Origin: CAVVWJ01 sp964475685
GTDB lineage: Bacteria > Gemmatimonadota > Gemmatimonadetes > Gemmatimonadales > GWC2-71-9
Assembly: GCA_964475685.1 (NCBI GenBank)
Contig: CAYYXP010000068.1
Span: 3,734-67,733 of the forward strand
Direction of reading: 5' to 3'
Length of the DNA: 64,000 nucleotides
Below the pieces are notes generated by a model. The model was not told the DNA's origin, ran no database searches, and saw nothing but the letters and a program-made list of their open reading frames with translations. A program made the translations under genes and the position numbers. Position 1 is the first letter of the stretch; every line of letters begins with the position of its first letter. Of the stretch, positions 18,780-28,850 are shown piece by piece.

Positions 18780-19846
18780 TCGCGAATCTCCCCGCGCAAT
18801 CGTTGGCGCACCTCGGCCAGCTCCTTCTGGGTGATGCCAAGAAGCTCGCCGGCCAGGTGCATCAGGCGGTTCTCATGCTCGCCGATGGCGCCGCCGCCGA
18901 ACGCAACCGTCCAGAGTCTCTCGACGAGTTCCACTCGCTGCGCCTGGCTCGCCTTCCGGCGGATCCGGCCTGCGTAGTCCGCGAAGCGCATGCGGCGTGC
19001 TTCTTCGGTCACCGGCGCAGCGGGGGGCGCGCCGCCCGCCACTCCCCAGGTTAAGCGAAGGTGCGAGGCAACCGCCTCGCGGTCGCCGGGGGTCAGCACC
19101 GGATCGGCGTAGGCGAGCTCGAGGACCAGCAGCGCCGCCGCCTGCTGCGCGGAGCCCTCGGCGATCTCGGTGCCCGCCAGGAACGATGGCGCCGCCGGAC
19201 CGAGGGCGTCCGTTGTGGCGTGCCACACCCGCTCACGCCGCCTTCGTCTGGCGAGGACCAAGCGCCAGGCGATCACTCCGCCCACCGCCAGTACCCCGAC
19301 TATTCCGAGGGTGCGATTGACGCCCGCCAGGAGTGCCACGATCCGGTCCCACTTCGCTCCGATGACGGCGCCGAGAAATGTGATGCCGCCATACCAGATG
19401 GCCGACGCGACCCCGATCGGCACGAACGTGCGCAGGGCGCCGAGGCCCACGAGGCCGGCGAAGGGCGGGACGACCGCCCTGATGCCCGGGAGGAAGCGGC
19501 TGACGAAGATGCCGGCGGTGCCGAGGCGGAGATACTCGCGCTCGATCACCGCGAGCGAGCGCGGGGCGAGGAGGCGCCGGCCGGTCGCCGAGGCGAACAG
19601 GCGCCGGCCATACCGCCGAGACGCGAGATAGACACCGGCCGCGCCCACGAGGTTGGCCGACCAGGTGACGAGGAAAACGGCCAGCGGGTCCGTGAGCCCC
19701 CGGTTCGAGAGGAAGGCGCCGAGTGCCACCGCGACATCGGACGGCACGGGAGGAATGACATTCTCAACCGCGGCGAGGAGGGCGAGAACGGCGTAGATGG
19801 CGGCGGGGGGGAGATGCGAGACCCACGCGAGCAGGGACTCGATCAG
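18776..19846 (-). CDS. DedA (VTT) membrane protein fused to a TerB-like C-terminal domain; predicted CTG start
   Basis: A 356-residue protein. The first about 190 residues are a DedA/SNARE-associated membrane domain: AVENVIPPVPSD near the start and SRFLPGIRAVVPPFAGL in the middle are family hallmarks of lipid-scramblase-like DedA proteins. After a last helix and a basic stretch, residues about 215-350 form an acidic helical domain with VLELAYADPVLTPGDREAVA and GEHENRLMHLAGELLGIT, resembling TerB. ATG, GTG or TTG before the first membrane helix is absent; the only frame-compatible start is CTG 19846, overlapping the ispF stop as CTGA with GGAGG four bases upstream. The next GTG (19747) would delete the first helix. 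Confidence 0.78.
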   Translation of the reverse strand: MIESLLAWVSHLPPAAIYAVLALLAAVENVIPPVPSDVAVALGAFLSNRGLTDPLAVFLVTWSANLVGAAGVYLASRRYGRRLFASATGRRLLAPRSLAVIEREYLRLGTAGIFVSRFLPGIRAVVPPFAGLVGLGALRTFVPIGVASAIWYGGITFLGAVIGAKWDRIVALLAGVNRTLGIVGVLAVGGVIAWRLVLARRRRRERVWHATTDALGPAAPSFLAGTEIAEGSAQQAAALLVLELAYADPVLTPGDREAVASHLRLTWGVAGGAPPAAPVTEEARRMRFADYAGRIRRKASQAQRVELVERLWTVAFGGGAIGEHENRLMHLAGELLGITQKELAEVRQRLRGEIRE

Positions 19847-20319
19847 CGAGCCTCCAGGAGCGCCACGGCGATGACGGCGAGTCCCTCACCGCGGCCGATA
19901 AATCCCATCCCTTCGTTGGTCTTGGCCTTCACGCTCACCGATCCGGCCGCCAGGCCCAGGCTATGGGCGAGGGCGAGACCCATCGGGCCGAGATGCGGCG
20001 CCAGCCTGGGCAGCTCGGTGATCACGGTGAGGTCGGCCTGTGCCACGGTGAAGCCGCGTGAGCGGACCAGCTCGTGGGCGGTGCGGAGCATTTCCATCGA
20101 GTCGGCGTCCTTCCACCGAGGATCGTCATCGGGGAAGAGCTGCCCGATGTCTCCCGCGCCGGCGGCGCCGAGGATGGCGTCGGTCAGGGCGTGAGCGACA
20201 GCGTCGGCGTCGCTATGCCCGGCCAGGCCCCGTCCGTGAGGGATGGACAGGCCGCCCAGGACCAGCGGGCGACCCTCGATGAAGCGGTGGGAGTCGTAGC
20301 CGATCCCCACGCGGGTCAC
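19843..20319 (-). CDS. ispF: 2-C-methyl-D-erythritol 2,4-cyclodiphosphate synthase
   Basis: A 158-residue MEP-pathway enzyme forming the cyclic diphosphate precursor of isoprenoids. GIGYDSHRF gives the metal-binding Asp and His, GGLSIPHGRGLAGHSDADAVAHAL is the zinc/substrate region in two parts, and KAKTNEGMGFIGRGEG is the C-terminal signature. The GTG at 20319 overlaps the mqnC stop (GTGA) and gives the family length; a longer frame from 20532 is an artefact. Linking ispF to menaquinone genes is sensible because the quinone side chain is isoprenoid. Confidence 0.95.
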   Translation of the reverse strand: MTRVGIGYDSHRFIEGRPLVLGGLSIPHGRGLAGHSDADAVAHALTDAILGAAGAGDIGQLFPDDDPRWKDADSMEMLRTAHELVRSRGFTVAQADLTVITELPRLAPHLGPMGLALAHSLGLAAGSVSVKAKTNEGMGFIGRGEGLAVIAVALLEAR

Positions 20320-21380
20320 GCCGCGACCGGCTCCCCGATGAAACTGTAGTCCTGCCGCCGGCGGACCGGCCGGTATCCCGCATCGCGGATCAGCCGCTCG
20401 ATCTCGGCCTGCGTGGTGCGATATGTGGTGCCCGCTGCCGAGACGACGTTCTCTTCCATCATGAGGCTGCCGTAGTCGTTCGCCCCGAATCGGAGGGCCA
20501 CCTGGCCGACCTTGTGACCCATGGTCACCCACGATGATTGGAGATTCGGCACGTTGACCAGCACGATCCGGGCGATGGCCAACGTCCGCAGATAGGTGAC
20601 GGAGTCGGTCTTCCGGTAGTGCGACATCCCGGGCGTTCCCTCCGGCTGGAGCGGCCAGCAGATGAAGGCGGTGAAGCCGCCCGTTCGGGCCTGGAGGTCG
20701 CGGACCCTGTAGAGGTGCTCGATCCGGTCTTCGTCACTCTCGCCGAGTCCGTACATCATCGTGACCGACGTCTTCATCCCCTGGCGGTGCGCTTCCTCCT
20801 GCACACCGAGCCACTCCTCGGTTTGCGCCTTCTTCCGCGCCACTCTCTGTCGCACCTCGTCCACCAGGATCTCTCCGCCACCGCCGGGAATGCTGTCGAG
20901 CCCCGCCGCGCGGAGCTCCCGCACGACTTCCGGCACCGTCAACCCGAAGCGCTCACTGAAGAACACCACTTCCGAGGGGGAGAAGCCGTGGATGTGGATG
21001 CGGTGGTTGCGCTTGATATAACGCATGAGATCGAGGTACCACTCGAAGGGGATGTAGGGGTTGTGGCCTCCCTGGAGCAGGATCTGCACGCCGCCGGCGG
21101 CAAGGCATTCGTCGATCTTCGCTCCGATCTCCTCGAAGCCGAGCACGTAGCCCTCCGCGTGCTTCGGCCGGCGGTAGAACGCGCAGAACTTGCAATCGGC
21201 GACGCAGACGTTTGTGTAGTTGATGTTCCGGTCGATGATGTAGCTGACGGCGTTCTCCGGATGAAGCCGCCACCGCTCGGCGTCGGCCAGCCGCCCCAGC
21301 TCGAGCAGGTCGGCCTCCTGGTAGAGCTTGAGAGCATCCTTGAATTCACTTGAGGTGCGATTCACAACAGTCATTGCCAT
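20316..21380 (-). CDS. mqnC: Cyclic dehypoxanthinyl futalosine synthase
   Basis: A 354-residue radical-SAM enzyme that cyclises dehypoxanthine futalosine in the futalosine route to menaquinone. The cluster motif is canonical CX3CX2C (Cys59, Cys63, Cys66 in NVCVADCKFCAFYR). GGVQILLQGGHNPYIPFEWY and SIPGGGGEILVDEVR are typical of MqnC/CofH-like enzymes. A second ATG lies two codons in. It follows mqnA with only a short gap (21381-21386). Confidence 0.93.
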   Translation of the reverse strand: MAMTVVNRTSSEFKDALKLYQEADLLELGRLADAERWRLHPENAVSYIIDRNINYTNVCVADCKFCAFYRRPKHAEGYVLGFEEIGAKIDECLAAGGVQILLQGGHNPYIPFEWYLDLMRYIKRNHRIHIHGFSPSEVVFFSERFGLTVPEVVRELRAAGLDSIPGGGGEILVDEVRQRVARKKAQTEEWLGVQEEAHRQGMKTSVTMMYGLGESDEDRIEHLYRVRDLQARTGGFTAFICWPLQPEGTPGMSHYRKTDSVTYLRTLAIARIVLVNVPNLQSSWVTMGHKVGQVALRFGANDYGSLMMEENVVSAAGTTYRTTQAEIERLIRDAGYRPVRRRQDYSFIGEPVAA

Positions 21381-21386
21381 ATAGCG

Positions 21387-22208
21387 TTAGGCTGCGGTAA
21401 TGAAAGAGAGGGAGCCGTCGGGCACCAGTCCGTCCTGTGCCAGGCGGCGGAAGAAGTCGGTCAAGCCGTCCAAGTGGCGAGGGGAGAGCGCATAGTCGAG
21501 ATCGCCGAGGTAGGCGCGGCATGCCGCCTCGGAGACCCCGGTTGCCCGGGCGGCGGAGGCCGACAGCTCGTCGAGGTGGGCCAGCCCCCAGGCCCGGGAG
21601 GCCAGGAGCCGCTCGTGAACCGCCAGCACCGCATGCAGCCGGGCCTCCCGCCGGGCCGCCCACACGGCGAAGACGAACGGCAGCCCCGTCCACGCGCGCC
21701 ATTCGGCTCCCAGATCCAGCCGCACGGGGTACCTATGCTGGGCCGCGAGGAGGAGCGCCGCGTCGCCGATCACGAGAACCCCTTCGTGCGGTAATCCCGC
21801 CAGTCCCTCGAGATCAGGCGCCTCCGCACGCGCGGTGACGAACCGGGGCCGTATCCCCCACCGGTGGCGGCAGAGGAGGTCGAGCAGAAGCACCGATGTC
21901 CTGGATGAGGCGGTGACCAGCACGGTATGGCCGTCGAGATCTTCGACCGGCCGCCGGGAGAAGAGGGCGACGCTATGGACCGGCCCGTCGCAGGTGATCG
22001 CCAGGTCGGGCAGGAGATGATAGGCCGCCGCGTTCCGCGCGTACTCGACCGCGGAAACGACACTGACCTGGAGCTCGCCGGCCGCGAGAAGGTCGTTGAG
22101 TTCCGACGCCGTGCCCGACACCAGCTCGGCGGGGACCTCTACCAGTCCTCGGTCGATCGCCCCGTAGACCGGGTAGCAGTTGATCCAGGGAATCCGTCCG
22201 AGCCTCAT
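21387..22208 (-). CDS. mqnA: Chorismate dehydratase
   Basis: A 273-residue periplasmic-binding-protein-fold enzyme that dehydrates chorismate to 3-enolpyruvylbenzoate, the first futalosine-pathway step. MRLGRIPWINCYPVYGAI at the N-terminus, ELNDLLAAGELQVSVVSAVEYARN, and GDAALLLA with WTGLPFVFAVWAAR match MqnA. The real start is ATG 22208 overlapping the mqnE stop (ATGA); an upstream open frame to 22484 is only antisense-like read-through of mqnE. Confidence 0.93.
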   Translation of the reverse strand: MRLGRIPWINCYPVYGAIDRGLVEVPAELVSGTASELNDLLAAGELQVSVVSAVEYARNAAAYHLLPDLAITCDGPVHSVALFSRRPVEDLDGHTVLVTASSRTSVLLLDLLCRHRWGIRPRFVTARAEAPDLEGLAGLPHEGVLVIGDAALLLAAQHRYPVRLDLGAEWRAWTGLPFVFAVWAARREARLHAVLAVHERLLASRAWGLAHLDELSASAARATGVSEAACRAYLGDLDYALSPRHLDGLTDFFRRLAQDGLVPDGSLSFITAA

Positions 22209-23401
22209 GCGGCGTGTACCACCGGCAGTGCGGCCCCGGGCCGGAACGACGGCTCGGGCGGGGGATCGTCGAATTGCTCGCGCACGGGCTGGTAGAGGCT
22301 GTCCCGTTCGACGGGGCGCTTCCCCGCCCCGCGGATCAGCTGCACCAGCTCGAGGTAGGGCATGTGCATCTCGGTCTGCGCGCCCGCCTCGTGGTAGATC
22401 CGCTCGTAGACGACGGTACCCTCGACGTCGTCGCAGCCGAAGCTCAGCGCGATCTGGGAGAGGAACGGAGTGACCATCGGCCAATGGGTCTTGACGTGCG
22501 GCAGGTTGTCGAGGAAGAGCCGGGCGACGGCGATGTTCTTCAGGTCCTCGTATCCCGTGGTGGCCGTGCCGACGCGGCCCATCTCCTCACCGAGCTCGTT
22601 GTGGTCGGGATGGTAGGCGAGAGGAATGTAGGTCAGGAAGCCGCCGGTCTCGTCCTGCAGCGCACGAAGGCGTTCCAGGTGTTCGATGCGGTCGGCCGCG
22701 GTCTCGACGTGCCCGTAGAGCATGGTGCAGTTGGTGGGAATGCCCAGCTCGTGCGCCACCCGGTGCACCCGAAGCCACTCGTCGCCGGTGAGCTTCCGCT
22801 CGGCGATGGTGGCGCGGACCGCGGTGCTGAACACTTCCGCTCCCCCTCCCGGCAAGCTGGTGAGTCCGGCGTCGCGAAGGGCCAGCAACACCTCCCGCTC
22901 GGAGGTCCGCTCCACCCGCGCCAGGTGGGCGATCTCCACCGCGGTGAGCGCCTTGATGTGCACGTGGGGGAAGCGCTCCCTGAGCCCCCGGATCATGTCG
23001 GTGTAGTAGCTCAGCGCCAGCCGGGGATGCAATCCGCCGACGATATGGAACTCGCGGGTCGGCATTCCGCGGGCTTGCTCCGCCTCGTGGAAGACCTCGT
23101 CCAGGGTACGGGTGTAGGCGCCTTCCTCCTTCGGCATCCGGGCAAAGGAGCAGAAGACGCAGGTGTTCCGGAGGACGCAGACGTTGGTGGGATTGATGTG
23201 CTGGTTGGCCGAAAAGAAGACCCGGTCGCCGTTGAGGCGCCGATTGGCAAAGTCGGCCAGGCTTCCCAGTCCCAGCAGGTCGGAGCTGGCGTAGAGGGTG
23301 AGTCCGTCGGCCGCGGCGAGCCGCTCGCCGGCACGGACCTTCTCTGCAATGGGTCGGAGCGCGGGGTCCTGCAGGCGCGAGGGGTCGAGCTCGCCGGACA
23401 T
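22205..23401 (-). CDS. mqnE: Aminodeoxyfutalosine synthase (radical SAM)
   Basis: A 398-residue radical-SAM enzyme joining 3-enolpyruvylbenzoate and SAM to give 6-amino-6-deoxyfutalosine. SANQHINPTNVC and GGLHPRLALSYYTDM, SLPGGGAEVFS are family features. The cluster cysteines are Cys75, Cys81 and Cys84 (CVLRNTCVFC), that is CX5CX2C, where the usual radical-SAM spacing is CX3CX2C. The DNA at 23150-23185 was re-read and supports this. It begins at ATG 23401 behind AAGGAG and heads the mqnE-mqnA-mqnC-ispF-dedA-xerD run. mqnB and mqnD are not in the window. Confidence 0.92.
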   Translation of the reverse strand: MSGELDPSRLQDPALRPIAEKVRAGERLAAADGLTLYASSDLLGLGSLADFANRRLNGDRVFFSANQHINPTNVCVLRNTCVFCSFARMPKEEGAYTRTLDEVFHEAEQARGMPTREFHIVGGLHPRLALSYYTDMIRGLRERFPHVHIKALTAVEIAHLARVERTSEREVLLALRDAGLTSLPGGGAEVFSTAVRATIAERKLTGDEWLRVHRVAHELGIPTNCTMLYGHVETAADRIEHLERLRALQDETGGFLTYIPLAYHPDHNELGEEMGRVGTATTGYEDLKNIAVARLFLDNLPHVKTHWPMVTPFLSQIALSFGCDDVEGTVVYERIYHEAGAQTEMHMPYLELVQLIRGAGKRPVERDSLYQPVREQFDDPPPEPSFRPGAALPVVHAA

Positions 23402-23447
23402 CGCATCTCCTTCAGGCGATGGAGGTAACAGACATCCGAAATCTACA

Positions 23448-24689
<1,242 letters not shown>

Positions 24690-24692
24690 GCG

Positions 24693-24932
24693 CTACTTCC
24701 CGATCTTCTCGTGGAGGTAGTTCATGGCATCGCCCACGGTGCGAAGCTTCTCGGCGTCCTCGTCGGGGATGTCGATATCGAACTCCTTCTCGAACGCCAT
24801 GACGAGCTCGACCGTGTCCAGGCTGTCCGCGCCGAGGTCTTCCATGAAGCTGGCCTCGCTCGTGAGCTTCTCGCGCTCCACGCCCAGCTCCTCGACGATG
24901 ATGTCCTTGACCTTCTCTTCGACGTTGCTCAT
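24693..24932 (-). CDS. acpP: Acyl carrier protein
   Basis: A 79-residue acidic four-helix carrier. The phosphopantetheine attachment Ser37 lies in the standard DLGADSLDTVELVM motif, followed by the acidic recognition helix. A GAGG lies seven bases before the ATG. It carries acyl chains between the Fab enzymes encoded around it, and probably donates to LPS and phospholipid synthesis. Confidence 0.97.
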   Translation of the reverse strand: MSNVEEKVKDIIVEELGVEREKLTSEASFMEDLGADSLDTVELVMAFEKEFDIDIPDEDAEKLRTVGDAMNYLHEKIGK

Positions 24933-24962
24933 GTCGTCCTCGATTGGAGATTCAAGATCGCG

Positions 24963-25736
24963 TCAGATGACCATTCCACCGTCGACCACCAGCACCTGGC
25001 CCGTGACGTACGCCGCCAGATCGGAGGTCAGGAAGAGTACCGCTCCGGCGACGTCCTCGGGCCGCCCCAGGCGGCCCAGGGCGATGTCCTTTAATAATGT
25101 GGCGCGCGCCTCCTCCGGCAAGGCGGCAGTCATGTCGGTCTCGATGAACCCCGGCGCCACGCAGTTGGCCAGAATCCCGCGGCTGGCGTATTCCTTGGCC
25201 ACCGACTTGGTGAATCCGATGAGGCCGGCCTTGCTCGCGGCGTAATTCGCCTGCCCCTGGTTGCCGGTAAGCCCGACGATACTCGTGACGTTCACGATCC
25301 GGCCCCACCGCCGCTTCATCATCCCCTTGATGACGATCCGCGTCGTATAGAAGGCGCCGGTGAGGTTGGCCGCCAGCACGGTGTCCCAGTCGGCGGTGGT
25401 GAGCCGCAGGAGGAGGTTGTCCCGCGTGAGGCCGGCATTGTTCACCAGGATGTCGATGGGGCCGAGCGCTGATTCCGCCGCCGAGATTGCCGCGACCACC
25501 TCCGTCTCCTTCGACACATCGCAAGCCACGCCGGCGGTGCGCTCGCCGAGTGCAGCCGCCACGGCCTGCGCCCGCGAGACGTCCCGCCCGACGATCGTCA
25601 CCCTTGCGCCTGCCCCGTGGAGCGCCTGGGCCACCGCAAGCCCGATTCCGCGCGTGCTGCCGGTGATGAAGGCGGTTCGGCCGGTAAGATCAATCCCGGC
25701 CATGTTGCCCATTCCCGCGAGGTGCTCTCGCTTCAT
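24963..25736 (-). CDS. fabG: 3-oxoacyl-ACP reductase
   Basis: A 257-residue NADPH-dependent SDR enzyme. ITGSTRGIG is the cofactor-binding motif, NNAG stabilises the sheet, and Ser152, Tyr165 and Lys169 (NYAASKAG) form the active site. The ATG at 25736 overlaps the fabD stop (ATGA), but in-frame ATGs at 25712 and 25703 (the latter giving MAGIDLTGRTAFITG) fit the usual family N-terminus better; the start is uncertain by 8-11 codons. Confidence 0.95.
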   Translation of the reverse strand: MKREHLAGMGNMAGIDLTGRTAFITGSTRGIGLAVAQALHGAGARVTIVGRDVSRAQAVAAALGERTAGVACDVSKETEVVAAISAAESALGPIDILVNNAGLTRDNLLLRLTTADWDTVLAANLTGAFYTTRIVIKGMMKRRWGRIVNVTSIVGLTGNQGQANYAASKAGLIGFTKSVAKEYASRGILANCVAPGFIETDMTAALPEEARATLLKDIALGRLGRPEDVAGAVLFLTSDLAAYVTGQVLVVDGGMVI

Positions 25737-26659
25737 TCATTCAGGAATCTCTCCACTTCGTCCGCCGTGCCCAGAGTAGCCGTCGTGGCGCCGGGCACGA
25801 TTCTCTTGAGCAATCCCGACAGCACACTGCCGGGTCCGATTTCGACGAAGGTGGCGCCAGGAGCGAGCTCAGCGGCCATCCGCATGCACTCGACCCAGCG
25901 CACCGGCGCGGTGAGCTGGTCCACCAGCAGCCGTTTGGCATCCGCCCCGGTCCGCACGGCCTCGGCGCTGGCGTTGGCGATCACCGGGAACGCGGGGTCT
26001 GAGAAGGTAGCGCCGCGGAGGGCCTCGTGGAGTCCGTCCACCGCCGGCGCCATCAGCGGCGAATGAAACGCGCCGCTCACCTTGAGCGGCACCACCCGCT
26101 TCGCTCCGCGGGCCTTGCAGGCCTCGCCGGCCTTCTCGACCCCGGCGGGATCGCCCGAGATCACCACCTGGTCCGGCCCGTTCAGATTGGCGGCGACGGC
26201 GATCCCTTGCGGCCCGGATGCCTCGTTGCACGCCTCGTCCACCGACTCGGCGGCGAGGCCGAGGACGGCCGCCATGGCCCCGGGGCGCTGGCGACCCGCC
26301 GCCAGCATCAACTCGCCGCGCCTGCGGACCAGACGGGAGGCATCGGTTGCCGTCAGCGTACCGGCGGCCACATACGCGCTGTACTCACCGAGGCTGTGGC
26401 CGGCGCCGGCGGCCGGTGTCCCGAATCGCGGCCGGACCACGGCCCAGACGGCCGCCGAATGGGCGAGGATGGCAGGCTGGGTGTTGTGGGTGAGGGTGAG
26501 CTCGTCCTCGGGACCTTCCCACATGAGGCGGGAGAGCGGGGCGTCGAGGGCGTCGTCGATCGCGGCGAACACATCGCGCGCCGCGGGAAACCGCTCGGCG
26601 AGATCCTTGCCCATCCCCACGCGCTGCGCTCCCTGCCCCGGGCACATCAGCACGCTCAC
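25733..26659 (-). CDS. fabD: Malonyl-CoA:ACP transacylase
   Basis: A 308-residue acyltransferase loading malonyl onto ACP. VLMCPGQGAQRVGMG begins the protein; the nucleophile is Ser89 in GAGHSLGEYSA, and the catalytic His is in SGAFHSPLM. GTG 26659 overlaps the fabH stop (GTGA) and yields the usual family length; the longer frame to 27016 is rejected. Confidence 0.95.
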   Translation of the reverse strand: MSVLMCPGQGAQRVGMGKDLAERFPAARDVFAAIDDALDAPLSRLMWEGPEDELTLTHNTQPAILAHSAAVWAVVRPRFGTPAAGAGHSLGEYSAYVAAGTLTATDASRLVRRRGELMLAAGRQRPGAMAAVLGLAAESVDEACNEASGPQGIAVAANLNGPDQVVISGDPAGVEKAGEACKARGAKRVVPLKVSGAFHSPLMAPAVDGLHEALRGATFSDPAFPVIANASAEAVRTGADAKRLLVDQLTAPVRWVECMRMAAELAPGATFVEIGPGSVLSGLLKRIVPGATTATLGTADEVERFLNE

Positions 26660-27648
26660 CACCGGACGACCGCGCTCCCCCACGTGAAGCCCGCCCCGAA
26701 CGCCACGAGGAGCAGGAGGGACCCCGGCCCCACCCTTCCCTCGGTCAGCGCCTGGTCGATCGCCAGCGGAATCGAGGCCGAGGATGTATTGCCGTACCGG
26801 TCGAGGTTGACCATCACCTTCGACATCGGAATGCCGGCGTGCCTGGCGGTGGCTTCGATGATACGAAGGTTGGCCTGGTGGGGCACGAGCAGATCCACCT
26901 CGTCCGCCGAGACGCCCGCCCGCCGCAGCGCCTCGTCGCAGGACTCGGCCATGGTGAGCACAGCGGCCTTGAACACTTCGCGACCCGCCATCTTCATGAA
27001 ATGCGACCGCTCGCACACCACGCGCTCGCTGATGGGATCCACCGAGCCCCCGCCCGGCCGGTAGAGCAGCGGTGCCAGGCGCCCGTCGGACTTGATGAAC
27101 GTCGAGAGGATCCCGCGCCCGGGGCGGGTGGAGGGCCGGACGACCGACGCCCCCGCGCCGTCACCGAAGAGGATGGCGGTGGACCGCTCCGTGAAGTCGG
27201 TGATGGTCGAGAGCTTCTCCGCCCCGACGACCAGCACCAGGCGGCTCTGCCCCGAGGCGATCAGCCCTTCGGCGACGGTGAGAGCGTAGACATATCCGGG
27301 GCAGGCGGCGGCGATGTCGAAGGCCGCCGCGTTCTCGGCGCCGAGGAGCGCCTGGAGATCGCACGCCGTCGAGGGGAGCAGGCGGTCGGGGGTGGCGGTC
27401 GCCAGCACGATCGTATCGATCTCGGCGACAGTGGCCCCTGCCTGCTGGAGGGCACGCTCGCTTGCCTCCCGGGCCAGCATGGCGACTGACTGCTCCGGCG
27501 TGGCGATCCGCCGCTCCCGGATGCCGGTCCGCTCGACGATCCACTCGTCGGAGGTGTCGAGCATGCGGGTGAGGTCGGCGTTGGTGAGAACGCCCGGCGG
27601 CACCGCCGTCCCGATGCTGGCGATTTCCGCGAACGGCCGGGCGATCAT
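26656..27648 (-). CDS. fabH: Beta-ketoacyl-ACP synthase III
   Basis: A 330-residue initiating condensing enzyme using acyl-CoA and malonyl-ACP. Catalytic residues are Cys116 (DIAAACPGYV), His257 (VPHQANLRI) and Asn287 (RYGNTSSASIP). TSDEWIVERTGIRERR is the N-terminal signature. ATG 27648 overlaps the plsX stop (ATGA) and gives the standard length. Confidence 0.96.
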   Translation of the reverse strand: MIARPFAEIASIGTAVPPGVLTNADLTRMLDTSDEWIVERTGIRERRIATPEQSVAMLAREASERALQQAGATVAEIDTIVLATATPDRLLPSTACDLQALLGAENAAAFDIAAACPGYVYALTVAEGLIASGQSRLVLVVGAEKLSTITDFTERSTAILFGDGAGASVVRPSTRPGRGILSTFIKSDGRLAPLLYRPGGGSVDPISERVVCERSHFMKMAGREVFKAAVLTMAESCDEALRRAGVSADEVDLLVPHQANLRIIEATARHAGIPMSKVMVNLDRYGNTSSASIPLAIDQALTEGRVGPGSLLLLVAFGAGFTWGSAVVRW

Positions 27649-28658
27649 GACCGGGCCGCGGTCTCGCGCTGAGCGAACTCGGCAGCGATATGCTGGCTGA
27701 GACCGGCCCGGACCGCCCGCAACGCCACCCCGATGCCGTTCTTGATGGCGTTGGGGCTCGAGGCGCCGTGACAGATGATGGAGACCCCGCGCACCCCCAG
27801 CAGGGGCGCTCCGCCGTAGGTGGAATAGTCCAGGTGCTGGAAGAGGTCCCGCAACGCGGGGCGCTCCATGACATCGGGCGCACGGTCGACCATCAGGCCG
27901 ACGAACACCCGGGCCACCGACTCGTAGAACTTGAGCAGGACGTTTCCCACGAAGCCGTCGCACACCACGATATCCACCGCAACGCGCTGCTGCGGGCCGG
28001 GAAGAATGTCGCGCCCTTCGATGTTTCCGCAGTAGTTGATGCGCGGGGTCTGCTTGAGGAGTTGATGCGCCTCGCGGACGATCGCGTTCCCCTTCCCTTC
28101 CTCCTCGCCCACATTGAGGAGGCCGACGACGGGATCGGGCCGGCCGAGGATATCGCGAATGAAGACGGTACCGAGGAGGGCGAATCCGACGAGTTCGCGG
28201 GCGGAACAGTCGAGGTTGGCGCCGCCGTCGATCACCAGGACGGGCTCGCCGCCTGTGGGGAAGATCGTGGCCAGGGTGGCGCGCTCGACTCCGTCGTGGA
28301 GGCCCAAAAGCATCGTGGAGGCGGCCAGCGTGGCGCCAGTGTTGCCGGCCGACACGAAGGCGTCGGACGCTCCGTTCTTCTGCAGGGTCAGGCCGACGAC
28401 GACGCTCGAGTTGGGCTTGCGGCGGACCGAGGCGAGCGGCTTCTCCTCCATGCCGATGACATCGGGGGCGGGGACGATCGCGAGACGGGAGCGGTCAACG
28501 GTCGGGTAGCGCGACAGCTCGGCCTCGATCGGTTGCGGCCGCCCGACGAGCTGCACGAGGAAATCGTCCGGCAACGCCGCCAGGGCCTCGACCACGCCGG
28601 CAATTTCCGCCTGAGGCGCGCTATCTCCCCCCATCGCGTCTACCGCGACGCGGATCAC
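27645..28658 (-). CDS. plsX: Phosphate acyltransferase PlsX
   Basis: A 337-residue enzyme making acyl-phosphate from acyl-ACP for phospholipid synthesis with PlsY. VAVDAMGGDSAPQAE is the N-terminal signature; SAGNTGATLA, DGGANLDC and VCDGFVGNVLLK are further family motifs. It starts at GTG 28658, two bases after the rpmF stop. Membrane-peripheral action is expected from the family. Confidence 0.95.
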   Translation of the reverse strand: MIRVAVDAMGGDSAPQAEIAGVVEALAALPDDFLVQLVGRPQPIEAELSRYPTVDRSRLAIVPAPDVIGMEEKPLASVRRKPNSSVVVGLTLQKNGASDAFVSAGNTGATLAASTMLLGLHDGVERATLATIFPTGGEPVLVIDGGANLDCSARELVGFALLGTVFIRDILGRPDPVVGLLNVGEEEGKGNAIVREAHQLLKQTPRINYCGNIEGRDILPGPQQRVAVDIVVCDGFVGNVLLKFYESVARVFVGLMVDRAPDVMERPALRDLFQHLDYSTYGGAPLLGVRGVSIICHGASSPNAIKNGIGVALRAVRAGLSQHIAAEFAQRETAARS

Positions 28659-28660
28659 GC

Positions 28661-28843
28661 TCAGGCGTCCTCGACCTCGATCTGCTTCTTGCCGCGATAA
28701 TAGCCGCACGATTCGCAGACGCGGTGCGAGAGCTTGGGCGATCCGCAGCGCGGACACGCCTGGGTGCGCGGGCCTGCCGCGGTGTGATGCCCGCGACGCA
28801 GACGCTTGCGGGACTTCGAGGTCCGACGCTTCGGAACCGCCAT
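28661..28843 (-). CDS. rpmF: 50S ribosomal protein L32
   Basis: A 60-residue basic protein beginning MAVPKRRTSKSRKRLRRG. It retains the zinc-binding CxxC pairs (CPRCGS and CESCGYY), so it is the C+ zinc form of L32. It lies in the widely conserved yceD-rpmF-plsX order. Confidence 0.97.
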   Translation of the reverse strand: MAVPKRRTSKSRKRLRRGHHTAAGPRTQACPRCGSPKLSHRVCESCGYYRGKKQIEVEDA

Positions 28844-28850
28844 GATATCC

